A DNA stretch of 64,000 nt, taken from positions 43,846-107,845 of the forward strand of contig NZ_WLVL01000004.1 of assembly GCF_009707125.1 (NCBI RefSeq), in the 5' to 3' direction. This DNA comes from Arsenicicoccus cauae (GTDB taxonomy: Bacteria > Actinomycetota > Actinomycetes > Actinomycetales > Dermatophilaceae). A program made the position numbers and the translations under genes. Below, piece by piece: positions 33,579 to 43,668 of this stretch (within the stretch, counting starts at the first letter, position 1; every line of letters begins with the position of its first letter). The notes beneath the pieces were generated by a model. The model was not told the DNA's origin and did no database searches. It saw only the letters and a list, made by a program, of their open reading frames with translations.

Positions 33579-34994
33579 TCAGCCCCGGGCCGGCGTGGCG
33601 GTGTCGTCCGCCGCCGGGGTGAGCGGCACGCGCAGCGCCAGCAACCCGCGCACCGCGATCCCGGCGCCCAGGGCCCAGCCCATGAGGTGGCACCACCACG
33701 GGTCGGCGATGAAGGCCAGCACCATCGCGGCCAGCACGGGGACCAGCCATCGCAGGGCGCGGACGACATACCCGCCAAAGCTCGGCATGGTCACCCCGGC
33801 GCTCTCGGCGACCGACTTGACCATGAAGTTGGGCCCGTTGCCGATGTAGGTGATCGCGCCGCACAGCACGGACCCCAGCGAGATGGCCGTCAGATACAGC
33901 TCGGGCACGTCCGCGACGCGGGGCTCGCCGGGCAGCTGCGAGGCCATCTCGAAGAAGGTCGCGTAGGTGGGGGCGTTGTCGAGCACCGCGGACAGCCCGC
34001 CGGTGAAGACGAAGAACGTGACCTCGCCCAGCGGCAGCGAGGGCGCCACCTGCCGCAGGAAGCGCAGCGCCGGGATCATCGTCAGGAAGATCCCGATGAA
34101 CAAGGCGGCGACCTCGATGATGGGCGCCCAGGTGAAGCCGTTGTCGTCATAGCGGGTCCGCTTGTCGCCCAGCGCGTACGACGCTCCCGCCGCCCCCAGC
34201 ATCACCAGCTCGCGCCAGGGGACCAGCTGCAGGGCGGTCGCGTGCCCGGACTCGATGGCGTGGGCGTCCACCGACGGCAGGAAGGCGACCGCCGCGACGA
34301 TCACGACCAGCCAGCCGACGTTGGCCTTGCCGTGCAGCCCGAGCGGCGTCTCGTGGGCGAGATCCGCTTCGAGGTCCGCCGCACGCTCCTGGTGGTAGGC
34401 GCGCCGCTCGACGCCGTAGTAGGTGAGCAGCAGCAGCGCGTTGACGAACACCCACTCGGGCAGGAGCGAGAAGGTCCAGGTGAACGGCACGCCGCGCAGC
34501 ATCCCGAGGAACAGCGGCGGGTCACCGAGCGGGGTAAGCAGGCCACCGCAGTTGGCGACGACGAAGATCGCGAACACGACCGTGTGGACCTTGTGCCGCC
34601 GGTCGGCGTTGGTGTTGAGCAGCGGGCGGATCATGAGCATGGCGGCGCCGGTGGTCCCGATGAAGCTCGCCAGGAGCCCGCCGACCGCGAGGAAGGCGGT
34701 GTTGTTGCGCGGGGTCGCCCGGATGTCGCCCGCGAGGAAGAGCCCGCCCGCGACGACGAACAGCGACAGCAGCAGGGTGATGAACTGGGCGTACTCCAGC
34801 AGGGCGTGCCAGACGAGCGCGTGCTCGCCGGCGAGGATCACCCACAGGGCCGTCGGCAGCCCCAGCGCGAGCGCCACCGCCGCCTGCACCTTGGGTCGCT
34901 CCCAGTGGTGCGCCGTCACGGGGTGCAGGGGCAGCACCGCGATGGACAGCAGCATCGTCACGAAGGGGATGAGCCCCCACCACGCCACCTGCAT
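33579..34994 (-). CDS. Na+/H+ antiporter-like (NhaD/ArsB-type) membrane protein
   Basis: 471 residues and about 12 membrane segments of the ion-transporter superfamily. FIGTTGAAMLMIRPLLNTN and VVANCGGLLTPLGDPPLFLGML are the paired re-entrant motifs, and FTGGLSAVLDNAPTYATFFE and YIGNGPNFMVKSVAE form the second half. These match proteins annotated as sodium:proton antiporter or citrate-type transporter. The transported ion is not proven. The start follows AGGAGGTG. Confidence 0.85.
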   Translation of the reverse strand: MQVAWWGLIPFVTMLLSIAVLPLHPVTAHHWERPKVQAAVALALGLPTALWVILAGEHALVWHALLEYAQFITLLLSLFVVAGGLFLAGDIRATPRNNTAFLAVGGLLASFIGTTGAAMLMIRPLLNTNADRRHKVHTVVFAIFVVANCGGLLTPLGDPPLFLGMLRGVPFTWTFSLLPEWVFVNALLLLTYYGVERRAYHQERAADLEADLAHETPLGLHGKANVGWLVVIVAAVAFLPSVDAHAIESGHATALQLVPWRELVMLGAAGASYALGDKRTRYDDNGFTWAPIIEVAALFIGIFLTMIPALRFLRQVAPSLPLGEVTFFVFTGGLSAVLDNAPTYATFFEMASQLPGEPRVADVPELYLTAISLGSVLCGAITYIGNGPNFMVKSVAESAGVTMPSFGGYVVRALRWLVPVLAAMVLAFIADPWWCHLMGWALGAGIAVRGLLALRVPLTPAADDTATPARG

Positions 34995-35141
34995 GTGACC
35001 GCACCTCCTGGTCCGCGAGCCGCCAGTCTAGGGAGGCGATGCCGGTGCGCGCGCGGTGACTCCATCCAGCCTGACGCATGACTATCCGTAGGCGTAAAGC
35101 GCCTGAAACATCAACAACACCGAGCCGTGATCTCACGCGCT

Positions 35142-35147
35142 TAGCGT
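35142..35147 (+). promoter_or_regulatory. -10-like TAGCGT, leaderless start at 35155
   Basis: TAGCGT ends 7 nt before the GTG start and no ribosome site is present. Confidence 0.5.
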
Positions 35148-35154
35148 CCCGGAC

Positions 35155-35883
35155 GTGACCGACCTCCCCACGTCCGCGACCTGCCGCCCCACCGTGATCG
35201 GCGTCGCCCGCATCGCCCCGATGGAGCGCGCCCCGCTGCTCGTGCTGATCTCCCGCGCCGGCGAGCAGCTCCACGGCGTCGACCTGCGCCTCTCCACCCC
35301 GCACGCGCTGGCCGGCCACCTCGACGCGGCCTCCGGCGCCCCCACCGTGGTCGTGCCCCTCTCGCTCACCCCCCAGCGCCAGCTCCTGCAGGAGATCCAG
35401 GTCGAGCTCGCCCGGTCCCGCAGCGGCGCGATCGTCGCGAACGCCCTGGGGACGGACGGGACGATCGCCAAGGCCCTCGGACGGCGCCTGCTCGACCAGG
35501 GCCTCGACTCGCCGGAGGACGTGTGCCTGGTGGTCGCGCCGTTCGGCTGGGAGTCGGAGGTGGAGGTCTCGCTCTCGTGGGCCGGTATGGCGATCCAGGA
35601 GCAGACCCCCGCCCGCATCATCCCCTGCCGAGCGGACCGCCTGGAGGAGCAGGTCCGCCACCACCGGTCCCGCACGCGGGGTCACGTCGTGGTGGTGCCG
35701 TGGGAGCTGGTGGCCGGGGCGTTCACCGTGCGGCTGCGCGAGACCGTGCAGCACCTGCCCGTGCCCGTCCTCGACCCGGTCGGGCCGACGCGCGAGGTGG
35801 CGGCCCGGCTGGCGGCGGCGTACCGGCAGACGCTCGGACGCGGTCGCCACCACCCCTGGACCACCATGGCCGCCACGGCCTGA
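35155..35883 (+). CDS. CbiX/sirohydrochlorin chelatase-like protein
   Basis: 242 residues with two alternating alpha/beta halves. RPTVIGVARI, APTVVVPLSLTPQRQ, GAIVANALGTDGTIAKALGRRLL and VLDPVGPTREVAARLAAAYRQTL resemble the CbiX/SirB fold, with the DPxGP and helix in the usual place. The N-terminal HGS metal motif is not conserved, so chelatase activity is doubtful. It is divergent from the antiporter-like gene. Confidence 0.6.
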   Translation: MTDLPTSATCRPTVIGVARIAPMERAPLLVLISRAGEQLHGVDLRLSTPHALAGHLDAASGAPTVVVPLSLTPQRQLLQEIQVELARSRSGAIVANALGTDGTIAKALGRRLLDQGLDSPEDVCLVVAPFGWESEVEVSLSWAGMAIQEQTPARIIPCRADRLEEQVRHHRSRTRGHVVVVPWELVAGAFTVRLRETVQHLPVPVLDPVGPTREVAARLAAAYRQTLGRGRHHPWTTMAATA

Positions 35884-35945
35884 GCGCAGGCGTGGGGGCG
35901 TGGGGGCGCCCTGGTCTCGCACGCCCGGGGCGCCCGCACCAGCGG

Positions 35946-37451
35946 TCAGGGGGTGGGGAGCTCCCGCTTGAGGATCTTGCCGGTCGCGCCCTTGGGCAGC
36001 GCGTCCACGAACGTGATGTGGCGCGGGTACTTGTAAGCGGCGAGGCGCGCCTTGCAGAACTCGCGCAGCTCGTCCGCGGTGGCGTCGCCGCCGGCCAGGC
36101 CGGACTCGGGCCGCAGGGCGACGAACGCGGCGACCTCCTCGCCGTAGTGCTCGTGCGGCTGGCCGACGACGGCGGCCTCGAGGACGGCCGGGTGCTCGTA
36201 GAGCACCTCCTCGACCTCGCGCGGATAGACGTTGTAGCCGCCGCGGATGATCATGTCCTTGGCGCGGTCGACGATGTAGTAGTAGCCGTCGCTGTCCCGC
36301 CGCCCAAGGTCCCCGGAGCGGAACCAGCCGTCCTGGATGGCCTGGGCCGTGGCGTCGGGCCGGCCCCAGTAGCCGCGCATGATGTTGGCGCCCTTGATGA
36401 CGATCTCGCCGATCTCGCCCTCGGGCACCGGCTCGCCCTCGGGGGTGCGCAGGTCCATCTCGACGCCCTCGATCGGGGTGCCGATCGATCCCGGCTTGCG
36501 CACCCGTTCCGGGTGGTTGAAGGACGCGACGGGTGACGTCTCGGACAGTCCGTAGCCCTCGAGGATCATCGCGTCGAAGGTCTCCTCGAACGCCCGCAGC
36601 ACCTCGACGGGCAGGGACGCGCCCCCGGAGATGCAGGTGCGCAGCGAGGACAGGTCGGGGATCTCGCCACCGGCGGCCGTGACGGCGCGCGCAGACTGGA
36701 GCATGGCGGCATACATCGTCGGCACCCCCTCAAAGATCGTGGCCCGGTCGCGCTGGATGACCTCGAGCGCCTTGTCGGGCGCGAACCGCGGGATCAGGCT
36801 GAGGGTCGCGCCGGCCAGGATCGCGGTGTTCATGGCGCAGGTCATGCCAAAGACGTGGAACAGCGGCAGGCACCCCACGACCGTGTCCTCGGGGGTGAGG
36901 CGCAGGAGGGTGCGGCCGCAGACCTCGGCGTTGCTGCGCAGGTTGCGGTGCCGCAGCTCGGCACCCTTGGGGCGTCCGGTGGTGCCGGAGGTGTAGAGGA
37001 TGACCGCGGTGTCCTCGTCGTCCCGCTCGACCGCCTCGGTGACGGGCTCGGCCGCCGCGAGCAGCCCGGGCAGGTCGGTGACGGGCACGAAGGTCGATCC
37101 CGCCTCCTCGGCTCCCTCGGCGGCGTCGGGCGTCGCGGCGATGATCAGGCGGGCACCGGAGTCCTGCAGGTAGTAGGCCACCTCGCGGGGCTTGAAGAGC
37201 GGGTTCATCGGCACGACGACCCCGCCGGCGCGCAGGATGCCGTAGTAGGCGACCACGAACGCCGTGATGTTGGGCAGGCTCAGCACGACAGGGTCGCCGG
37301 GACCGACGCCCTGGCTGCGCAACCACCCCGCCGCGAGCGCCACGCGCTGGTCGAGCTCGGCATAGGTGAGCTGCTCCTCGTCCTGCCGGACGGCGATCCG
37401 GTCCCCGTGCCGGGACGCGGTGTCGGTGAGGATCTGGGCGAGGTTGGCCAT
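35946..37451 (-). CDS. Long-chain acyl-CoA ligase (AMP-binding)
   Basis: 501 residues of the ANL superfamily. The ATP motif is ILYTSGTTGRPKGAE, with EGYGLSETSPV, the A8 hinge GWFRSGDLGRRDSDGYYYIVDRAKDMIIRGG, and the C-terminal lysine in PKGATGKILKREL. It activates fatty or aryl acids to CoA thioesters. AGGAG lies just before the ATG at 37451; a GTG 36 bp upstream lacks a site. It could feed the 18.9-26.5 kb operon, though no link is visible. Confidence 0.9.
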   Translation of the reverse strand: MANLAQILTDTASRHGDRIAVRQDEEQLTYAELDQRVALAAGWLRSQGVGPGDPVVLSLPNITAFVVAYYGILRAGGVVVPMNPLFKPREVAYYLQDSGARLIIAATPDAAEGAEEAGSTFVPVTDLPGLLAAAEPVTEAVERDDEDTAVILYTSGTTGRPKGAELRHRNLRSNAEVCGRTLLRLTPEDTVVGCLPLFHVFGMTCAMNTAILAGATLSLIPRFAPDKALEVIQRDRATIFEGVPTMYAAMLQSARAVTAAGGEIPDLSSLRTCISGGASLPVEVLRAFEETFDAMILEGYGLSETSPVASFNHPERVRKPGSIGTPIEGVEMDLRTPEGEPVPEGEIGEIVIKGANIMRGYWGRPDATAQAIQDGWFRSGDLGRRDSDGYYYIVDRAKDMIIRGGYNVYPREVEEVLYEHPAVLEAAVVGQPHEHYGEEVAAFVALRPESGLAGGDATADELREFCKARLAAYKYPRHITFVDALPKGATGKILKRELPTP

Positions 37452-37636
37452 CAGCTGCTCCTGGCGTCGTTGCACGGGCGTGGTCACCCCCGTGATCGAG
37501 GGTTACCAGAGCGTAGGCGGCGGGGCTTGCCGCGTCCATAGACCGTCCGAGGTCCGGGCGGGATGGTTGTCCCGGTCCGGCGGGCGTGGTGGGATCGGTC
37601 GACATCCTGCCGTCGTCGTCGTGCGAGAGGTTTGCC

Positions 37637-38896
37637 ATGACCAGCCCGAGCCACCCCACCACCCCCACCGCGGATCGCGAGCTGGACATCGTCGTCTACG
37701 GAGCGACGGGGTATGTCGGGGGCCTGATCGCGGGCCACCTCGCCCGTCACGCGCCGGACGGCGTGCGGATCGCCCTGGCAGGACGCTCGGTCGGGCGTCT
37801 CGAGTCGGTGCGGGCGGGGCTGCCGGCCCGGGCCGCGGACTGGCCGCTCGTGGTGGCCGACTCGGACGACGCGGGGTCCCTGGCCACCATGGCGGTGCGG
37901 ACCCGTGTGGTGCTGTCCACCGTCGGTCCCTATGCCCGGCACGGCCTGCCGCTGGTCGGTGTGTGCGCCGAGCTGGGCACGGACTACGTCGACCTCACGG
38001 GCGAGACCCTCTTCGTCCGCGACTCGATCGACCGCTTCGAGGAGGCGGCGCGGGAGTCGGGGGCGCGGATCGTGCACTCGTGCGGCTTCGACTCCGTGCC
38101 GTCCGACCTCGGGGTGCTGCTCACCGCGGACCAGGTCCACGAGGACGGCGAGGGGACGCTGCTCGAGACGACCCTGCACGTGCGTCGGATGAAGGGCGGC
38201 TTCAGCGGCGGGACCCTGGACTCGATGCGCGTGCAGGTCGACACGGTGCGGGGCGACCGGTCACGGGTCCGCACCGCGATCGACCCCTATGCCCTCAGCC
38301 CCGACCGCGAGGCCGAGCCCGAGCCGGTCGGCCGGATCGGTCAGGTGTGGCTGGAGCGCAGCGCGGACACCGGGTCCTGGGCGGCGCCGTTCTTCATGGG
38401 CACGTTCAACGCCCAGGTCGTGCGGCGCAGCAACGCCCTCGCGGGGTGGGCCTACGGCCGGGGGATGCGCTATCGGGAGGTCGTGGACACCGGGCGCAAG
38501 GGTGCCGCGCCGCTCAAGGCCATGGCGATGGCCGCCGTCATGCCGGCGCTGGTGACGGGATTCTCGACGCCTGGGCTGCGGCAGGTGGCGGACCGCGTGC
38601 TGCCCTCGCCGGGCGAGGGACCGAGTGAGAAGTCCCGCGCGGCGGGAGAGTTCGCCATGGAGGTGCACGCCACCACCACGACGGGCGCGCGCTACGTCAC
38701 CACGGTGTCGGCACCGTTCGACCCGGGCTACGACGGCACCGCCGTGATGATCGGCGAGGCCGCGCTGGCGCTGGTCCTGGACAGGCCACGCCTGCCCGAC
38801 ACCGCCGGCGTGCTCACGCCGGCCACGGGGCTGGGCGAGGTCTACGCCGCGCGCCTCGTCGACCAGGGCTTCACGATCGGGACGCGCCGCACCTGA
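37637..38896 (+). CDS. Saccharopine-dehydrogenase-like (trans-acting enoyl reductase type)
   Basis: 419 residues. An NADP-binding start, IVVYGATGYVGGLIAGHLA, is followed by VVLSTVGPYARHGLPLVGVCAELGTDYVDLTGE and HSCGFDSVPSDLGVLL. The C-terminus carries EVHATTTTGARYVTTVSAP and TPATGLGEVYAARL. This matches the large actinobacterial group related to saccharopine dehydrogenase and mycobacterial trans-acting enoyl reductase. The substrate is unknown. GAGAGG precedes the ATG. Confidence 0.87.
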   Translation: MTSPSHPTTPTADRELDIVVYGATGYVGGLIAGHLARHAPDGVRIALAGRSVGRLESVRAGLPARAADWPLVVADSDDAGSLATMAVRTRVVLSTVGPYARHGLPLVGVCAELGTDYVDLTGETLFVRDSIDRFEEAARESGARIVHSCGFDSVPSDLGVLLTADQVHEDGEGTLLETTLHVRRMKGGFSGGTLDSMRVQVDTVRGDRSRVRTAIDPYALSPDREAEPEPVGRIGQVWLERSADTGSWAAPFFMGTFNAQVVRRSNALAGWAYGRGMRYREVVDTGRKGAAPLKAMAMAAVMPALVTGFSTPGLRQVADRVLPSPGEGPSEKSRAAGEFAMEVHATTTTGARYVTTVSAPFDPGYDGTAVMIGEAALALVLDRPRLPDTAGVLTPATGLGEVYAARLVDQGFTIGTRRT

Positions 38897-38926
38897 CGCC
38901 GGACCTGACTCCGCACCTGCGGCGAC

Positions 38927-38932
38927 TATGCT
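38927..38932 (+). promoter_or_regulatory. -10-like TATGCT of the molybdate operon
   Basis: TATGCT lies 39 bp before the GTG of the first operon gene. Transcription would begin near 38939. No molybdenum-cofactor riboswitch was recognised in this short leader. Confidence 0.4.
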
Positions 38933-38971
38933 GGACGCTGTCCGCATCTGCGGTCAGGATGGAGGTCTGTC

Positions 38972-39376
38972 GTGGAAGGCATCCGCATCAAGGACGCCGC
39001 GGCGCTGCTCGGCGTCAGCGACGACAGCGTGCGGCGGTGGGTCGACCAGGGACGGCTCGCCGCGGTCAAGGACGCGTCGGGGCGCCTCGTCGTCGACGGG
39101 CCCGACCTGGCTCGCCTGGCGCGCGAGCAGGCGGCCGCGCTGCCCGACGTGCTGGGGGTCGGCTCCTCGGCCCGCAACCGTCTCGTCGGGCTGGTGACGG
39201 AGGTCGTGGCGGACGGCGTCATGGCGGAGGTGTCCGTGCAGTGCGGCCCGTTCACGATGGTGTCCCTGATGAGCCGCCGCTCGGCCGAGACGCTCGGTCT
39301 CGAGCCCGGTCGCGTGGCGGTGGCCGTCGTCAAGGCGACCACCGTGATCGTCGAGACCCCGGCAGGGCAGTCATGA
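38972..39376 (+). CDS. Helix-turn-helix/TOBE molybdate regulator
   Basis: 134 residues. An excisionase/MerR-like HTH ([29 protein letters not shown]) covers about 5-40. A TOBE (Mop) domain covers about 65-130 ([63 protein letters not shown]). TOBE domains bind molybdate. The gene leads the modABC unit with ATGA overlap to the next gene, so it probably senses molybdate and controls this operon, in a smaller form than ModE. Confidence 0.88.
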   Translation: MEGIRIKDAAALLGVSDDSVRRWVDQGRLAAVKDASGRLVVDGPDLARLAREQAAALPDVLGVGSSARNRLVGLVTEVVADGVMAEVSVQCGPFTMVSLMSRRSAETLGLEPGRVAVAVVKATTVIVETPAGQS

Positions 39377-40197
39377 CCGGCCGTATGCCGACCGCCCGGC
39401 GCACTCTGGGGATCCGCACCGCGCTGGCCGCCGCCACGCTGCTGCTCGCGTCGGCCTGCGGCGGTACGTCGCCCGGTGGCGCCGGGACCGGCAGCTCCAT
39501 TCCCGGTGGCACCGGCTCCGGTGCAGCGCGTACGCTCACCGTCTTCGCCGCCGCCAGCCTGCGGCAGACCTTCACCCGGCTCGGTGCGGACTACGAGAGG
39601 GCCCACCCGGGCGTGACCGTCACCTTCAGCTTCGCCGGGTCCAGCGACCTCGTGGCCCAGCTCGAGCAGGGCGCCCCGGCCGACGTGCTCGCCACCGCGG
39701 ACGAGCGCACCATGACCAAGGCCCTCGGGGCCCGCCTGCTCGGCGCCGAGCCGCGCGCCTTCGCCACCAACACCCTGACCATCGTCACCCCGCCCGACAA
39801 CCCCCGGCGGATCACCCGCCTGGCCGACCTCGCGCGGGACGGGGTGGCCGTCGTGGTGTGCGCCCCTCCCGTGCCGTGCGGCGCAGCGACCGAGCGCGTC
39901 GAGCGGTCCGCGGGCGTCACGCTCAAGCCCGTCAGCGAGGAGCAGTCGGTGACCGACGTCCTCGGCAAGGTGCGGGCGGGCCAGGCGGACGCCGGTCTCG
40001 TCTACACCACCGACGCCCGTGCGGCGGGCTCCGCGGTGGACGTCATACCGCTCCCCGAGGCCTCCGCCGCCGTCAACACCTATCCGATCGCCGTCACCGC
40101 GACGGCGGGCGGCGCCGACGCCCAGGCCTTCGTGGACCTCGTCACCGGGCCGCAGGGCCGGGCCGTCCTGGCCCAGGCCGGATTCCAGCAGCCGTGA
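39373..40197 (+). CDS. modA: Molybdate ABC transporter substrate-binding protein
   Basis: 274 residues. A lipoprotein signal ends LLLASACGG. The mature protein has [46 protein letters not shown], and [16 protein letters not shown], which are the ModA ligand-binding stretches. It would capture molybdate or tungstate outside the membrane. The start overlaps the regulator by ATGA, and the stop overlaps modB by GTGA. Confidence 0.93.
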   Translation: MTGRMPTARRTLGIRTALAAATLLLASACGGTSPGGAGTGSSIPGGTGSGAARTLTVFAAASLRQTFTRLGADYERAHPGVTVTFSFAGSSDLVAQLEQGAPADVLATADERTMTKALGARLLGAEPRAFATNTLTIVTPPDNPRRITRLADLARDGVAVVVCAPPVPCGAATERVERSAGVTLKPVSEEQSVTDVLGKVRAGQADAGLVYTTDARAAGSAVDVIPLPEASAAVNTYPIAVTATAGGADAQAFVDLVTGPQGRAVLAQAGFQQP

Positions 40198-41009
40198 GCC
40201 ACAAGGGTGCTCACGTCGTCGCCGGACGGCTGCCGGGGTGGGCCTGGCTCCCGGCGCTGGCGGGCGCGGCCTTCGTCCTGCTGCCGCTGGTCGCGATGGT
40301 CGCTCAGGTCGAGTGGGGCCGCTTCGGCGAGCTGGTGACCAGCGAGTCCTCGGTCGCCGCGCTGGGGCTGAGCCTGCGCACCGCGCTCGCCAGCACTGCG
40401 CTCTGCCTGGTGCTCGGGGTGCCGCTCGCGCTCGCCCTCGCCCGCACGCGGCTGCCCGGGCTCGGGGTCCTGCGTGCCCTCGTCCTGCTGCCGCTCGTGC
40501 TGCCGCCGGTGGTGAGCGGGCTCGCCCTGCTGCTGACCCTCGGGCGACGCGGACTGATCGGTCAGCACCTCGAGCTGCTCGGCGTGCGCGTGGGATTCAC
40601 GACGACGGCGGTGGTCCTCGCGCAGGCCTTCGTGGCTCTGCCCTTCCTCGTCGTCGCCCTGGAGGGGGCGCTGCGGACGGCGGGGGAGCGCTACGAGGCC
40701 GTGGCGGCGACGCTGGGGGCCGCGCCGACGACGGTGCTGCGGCGCGTGACCCTCCCGCTCGTCCTGCCGGGGCTGCTGTCCGGGACGGTGCTGTGCTTCG
40801 CGCGCTCCCTGGGGGAGTTCGGGGCGACCCTGACCTTCGCCGGGTCCCTGCAGGGCGTGACGCGCACCCTCCCGCTCGAGGTCTACCTGCAGCGCGAGAC
40901 GGATCCGGCTGCGGCCGTGGCGCTCTCGCTGGTGCTGGTCGTGGTCGCCGGCGTCGTCGTCGGGCTGGTGCACCGCCCCGCGGGTGGCCCCGTCGGAGGC
41001 CGCGCGTGA
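40194..41009 (+). CDS. modB: Molybdate ABC transporter permease
   Basis: 271 residues with five or six membrane segments and the ModB/CysT signature. The EAA loop is [31 protein letters not shown], followed by [16 protein letters not shown]. It forms the membrane channel with the modA and modC products. It shares overlaps of four bases with both neighbours. Confidence 0.93.
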   Translation: MSHKGAHVVAGRLPGWAWLPALAGAAFVLLPLVAMVAQVEWGRFGELVTSESSVAALGLSLRTALASTALCLVLGVPLALALARTRLPGLGVLRALVLLPLVLPPVVSGLALLLTLGRRGLIGQHLELLGVRVGFTTTAVVLAQAFVALPFLVVALEGALRTAGERYEAVAATLGAAPTTVLRRVTLPLVLPGLLSGTVLCFARSLGEFGATLTFAGSLQGVTRTLPLEVYLQRETDPAAAVALSLVLVVVAGVVVGLVHRPAGGPVGGRA

Positions 41010-42073
41010 CGGCCCTGCAGGTGCGCGTGGAGATCCCCGAGCGGGGCGTCGCCGTCGACGAGACCTTCGACGGCGCAGGGGTCTCCGCGCTCGTCGGGCC
41101 CAACGGCGCCGGCAAGTCCACGGTCCTCGCCGCCGTCGCCGGGCTCCTGCGCCCGCGCCGCTGCCGCGTCGTCCTGGGCGACCGCGTCCTCGTCGACACC
41201 GACGCCGGCACCTGGCTGCCACCCCACCGGCGCCGCGTCGCGTTGCTCGGCCAGGACCCGCTCGCCTTCCCCCACCTGGACGTGCGGGGCAACGTAGCCT
41301 TCGGACCCCGCGCCCAGGGGGTCCCGCGCCGCGAGGCGGGGTCGCGCGCGGACGCGTGGCTCGAACGTCTCGACATCGCCCACCTGGCCGGGCGGCGCGG
41401 CTCCGAGCTGTCCGGCGGCCAGGCGCAGCGCGTCGCCCTCGCCCGCGCGCTGGCCTGCCGGCCCGACCTGCTCCTGCTCGACGAACCCCTGTCCGCCCTC
41501 GACGTCGAGGTCGCCGCCGACGTGCGTCACGTGCTGCGAGACCTGCTGCACGGCAGCGACACCCGCGTCCTGCTCGTCACGCACGACCTGCTGGACGTCG
41601 TGTCCCTCGCCCACGACGTCGCCGTCGTCGAGGGCGGCCGGGTCACCGAGCGCGGCCCCGCCGTCACGCTGCTCGACGCCCCCCGCAGCGCGTTCGCCGC
41701 GCGGTTCGTCGGACGCAACCTCCTGCGCGGCACCGTCATCGCTCCTGGCCAGGTGCGACTGCCCGACGGTCTGGTCGTGCACGGCCGCGGCGACCTGCCC
41801 GTCGGCGGCGAGGCGGTGGCCCTCTGCGATCCCGCCGACGTCGCCGTGCACGTCGGACCCGTGACCGGCAGCCCGCGGACCGTCATACCGGCCGTCGTCA
41901 CCGACCTGGCCACCCACGCAGGTGCCGTCCGCCTCTGGGCCTGCACCCCCTCCGGGGTCCGCGTCGGGGCGGACGTCACCCCCCTCGCCTGCGCCGAGCT
42001 CGGGCTGCGCGCCGGCACCGCCGTCACCCTCGCCGTCAAGGCCCAGGGCGTGCGCATCCTGCCTGCCCCCTGA
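41006..42073 (+). CDS. modC: Molybdate ABC transporter ATP-binding protein
   Basis: 355 residues. Walker A is GPNGAGKST, the Q-loop is [12 protein letters not shown], the signature is [15 protein letters not shown], and Walker B is [12 protein letters not shown], with the H-loop in LLVTHD. A TOBE-like regulatory tail (about 250-350) is present. The GTG start overlaps modB. It powers molybdate import. Confidence 0.93.
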   Translation: MTALQVRVEIPERGVAVDETFDGAGVSALVGPNGAGKSTVLAAVAGLLRPRRCRVVLGDRVLVDTDAGTWLPPHRRRVALLGQDPLAFPHLDVRGNVAFGPRAQGVPRREAGSRADAWLERLDIAHLAGRRGSELSGGQAQRVALARALACRPDLLLLDEPLSALDVEVAADVRHVLRDLLHGSDTRVLLVTHDLLDVVSLAHDVAVVEGGRVTERGPAVTLLDAPRSAFAARFVGRNLLRGTVIAPGQVRLPDGLVVHGRGDLPVGGEAVALCDPADVAVHVGPVTGSPRTVIPAVVTDLATHAGAVRLWACTPSGVRVGADVTPLACAELGLRAGTAVTLAVKAQGVRILPAP

Positions 42074-42167
42074 GGGTCGGACGGGGTCGGATCAGGGACG
42101 ACCCTCATGGCGGCGCCCACCGAGGTCTACCAGGCTGGTGCCACAGCCACTACCGAGGAGGACCCAC

Positions 42168-42374
42168 GTGAACTCGATCTACGCCACCATGCGCCGCAAC
42201 GGCCTCACCCGCCCCCGCAGCGGACGCGTCGCCATGGGCGTGTGCGCCGGCATCGGGCGCAAGCTGGGCATCGACGCCAACATCGTGCGCCTCGTCTTCA
42301 TCGCGTCGCTGATCATCCCCGGGTCGCAGGTGCTGATCTACCTCGCCCTGATGGTCCTGATGCCCGAGGACTGA
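42168..42374 (+). CDS. PspC domain protein
   Basis: 68 residues. RPRSGRVAMGVCAGIGRKLGIDANIVRLVFIASLIIPGSQVLIYLALMVLMPED is a complete PspC domain: a Gly-rich amphipathic start, then one membrane helix pair. PspC-type proteins act in envelope stress. The GTG follows GAGGAGGAC. It is a stand-alone short form. Confidence 0.9.
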   Translation: MNSIYATMRRNGLTRPRSGRVAMGVCAGIGRKLGIDANIVRLVFIASLIIPGSQVLIYLALMVLMPED

Positions 42375-42391
42375 TCCTCGCCCCACACCAC

Positions 42392-42448
42392 CGCCGAGTG
42401 GTCACTTCCGTACGACCGAGGGGGACGCACGGAAGTGACCAGTCGGCG
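42392..42448. repeat. GTGACCAGTCGGCG palindrome, copy 2
   Basis: The 20-bp arms at 42392-42411 and 42429-42448 (CGCCGAGTGGTCACTTCCGT and its complement) pair with one mismatch, between the PspC and nitronate monooxygenase genes. Confidence 0.85.
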
Positions 42449-42466
42449 AGGTGAGGGCCGGTCTGC

Positions 42467-42472
42467 CAGGCT
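42467..42472 (+). promoter_or_regulatory. -10-like CAGGCT, leaderless start at 42479
   Basis: CAGGCT ends 6 nt before ATG with no ribosome site. Confidence 0.45.
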
Positions 42473-42478
42473 GGATGC

Positions 42479-43501
42479 ATGAGCCTGATCGAGACCCTCG
42501 ACCTCCCGCTCGTCGGCGCTCCCATGGCGGGTGGCCCCTCGACCCCCGCACTCGTCGCGGCCTGCTGCGCGGCAGGCGGCACGGGCCTCCTCGCCGCCGG
42601 CTACAGGTCTCCGGCGCAGGTCGCCGAGCAGATCGCCGAGACCCACGACCTCGTGGGCGACCGACCGTTCGGGGTCAACGTCTTCGTGCCCTCGGGGTCA
42701 GTGGGGGCCCTCGGGTCGGCGGCCGTCGAGGCCTATCGTGCGACCCTGCAGGCGGATGCCGAGCGGCTGGGCGTCACCCTCCCCGAGCCGGACTGGTCCG
42801 ACACTGACGCGTATGACGACAAGATCGCCCTGCTCACCCTCGCCGAGCCGGTGGCGATCGTGTCGTTCACCTTCGGGCTTCCGTCGCCGGAGGTCGTGGG
42901 AGCCCTGCAGGAGGCCGGCAGCGAGGTGTGGGTCACCGTCACCAGCGAGGACGAGGCGGCCCACGTTGCCGCGCTCGGTGTGGACGTGCTCGTGGTGCAG
43001 GGCTTCGACGCAGGTGGGCACCGCTCGACGCACCGGGTCGAGGACGAGCCCAACCGTCTCGACGCGCTGGGGCTCCTGCCGGCGGTGAGCGATCTCGGCG
43101 TGACCTGCGTCGCCGCCGGCGGGGTGGCCACGGCGGGGGACGTGCGGCGGCTAATGGGGGCGGGCGCCGTGGGCGTCCAGGTCGGCACGGCGCTGCTCCT
43201 CACGCCCGAGGCGGGCACGTCGGCGGCGCACCGGACGGGGCTGCGCCTGCCGGGAGCCTCGGCCGTGGTGACCCGGGCCTTCTCCGGGCGTCCCGCTCGG
43301 GGGCTGCGCAACGCCTTCGTCGAGGCGCACGACGGCGATGCGCCCGCGGTGTTTCCGCAGGTCGACCAGCTGACCAAGCCCCTTCGCGCCGCTGCTGCGG
43401 CCGGTGGCGATCCGCAGGGCGTGTCGCTGTGGGCGGGGGCCGGCTGGCAGGCCGCGCAGGAGCTGCCCGCCGCCGAAGTCATGGCGTCCCTCGCCCCCTG
43501 A
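42479..43501 (+). CDS. Nitronate monooxygenase-like FMN enzyme
   Basis: 340 residues of the NMO/2-nitropropane dioxygenase TIM-barrel family. APMAGGPSTPALVAACCAAGGTGLLAAG, VVQGFDAGGHRST (FMN and catalytic His), VAAGGVATAGDVRRLMGAGAVGVQVGTALLLTPEAG and the terminal WAGAGW are present. These enzymes oxidise nitronates such as propionate 3-nitronate. It appears leaderless. Confidence 0.88.
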   Translation: MSLIETLDLPLVGAPMAGGPSTPALVAACCAAGGTGLLAAGYRSPAQVAEQIAETHDLVGDRPFGVNVFVPSGSVGALGSAAVEAYRATLQADAERLGVTLPEPDWSDTDAYDDKIALLTLAEPVAIVSFTFGLPSPEVVGALQEAGSEVWVTVTSEDEAAHVAALGVDVLVVQGFDAGGHRSTHRVEDEPNRLDALGLLPAVSDLGVTCVAAGGVATAGDVRRLMGAGAVGVQVGTALLLTPEAGTSAAHRTGLRLPGASAVVTRAFSGRPARGLRNAFVEAHDGDAPAVFPQVDQLTKPLRAAAAAGGDPQGVSLWAGAGWQAAQELPAAEVMASLAP

Positions 43502-43626
43502 CCGCTCCCTCGCCTCGTGCCCCCGGGATCGTGCGTGTCTCGTCCACCGTCCCTGGAGCAGACACCCCCGATCCCGGAGGGTGAGGGGCACTGCTCGGTC
43601 GTGCGGGCGTGGGCGGCGGGCTGGGG

Positions 43627-43648
43627 GCTGGGGGCTCAGTTCGGGTCG
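43627..43648. repeat. Dispersed element, copy 2
   Basis: GCTGGGGGCTCAGTTCGGGT repeats the 7218 element with one mismatch and one gap. It lies downstream of the LOG gene, between convergent genes. Confidence 0.5.
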
Positions 43649-43668
43649 TCTGGAGGGGCGGGGCGGTG

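Noticed and set aside
38897..38971. Molybdenum cofactor riboswitch before the mod operon
   Set aside because: The leader after the -10 is only about 33 nt and lacks any recognisable core.
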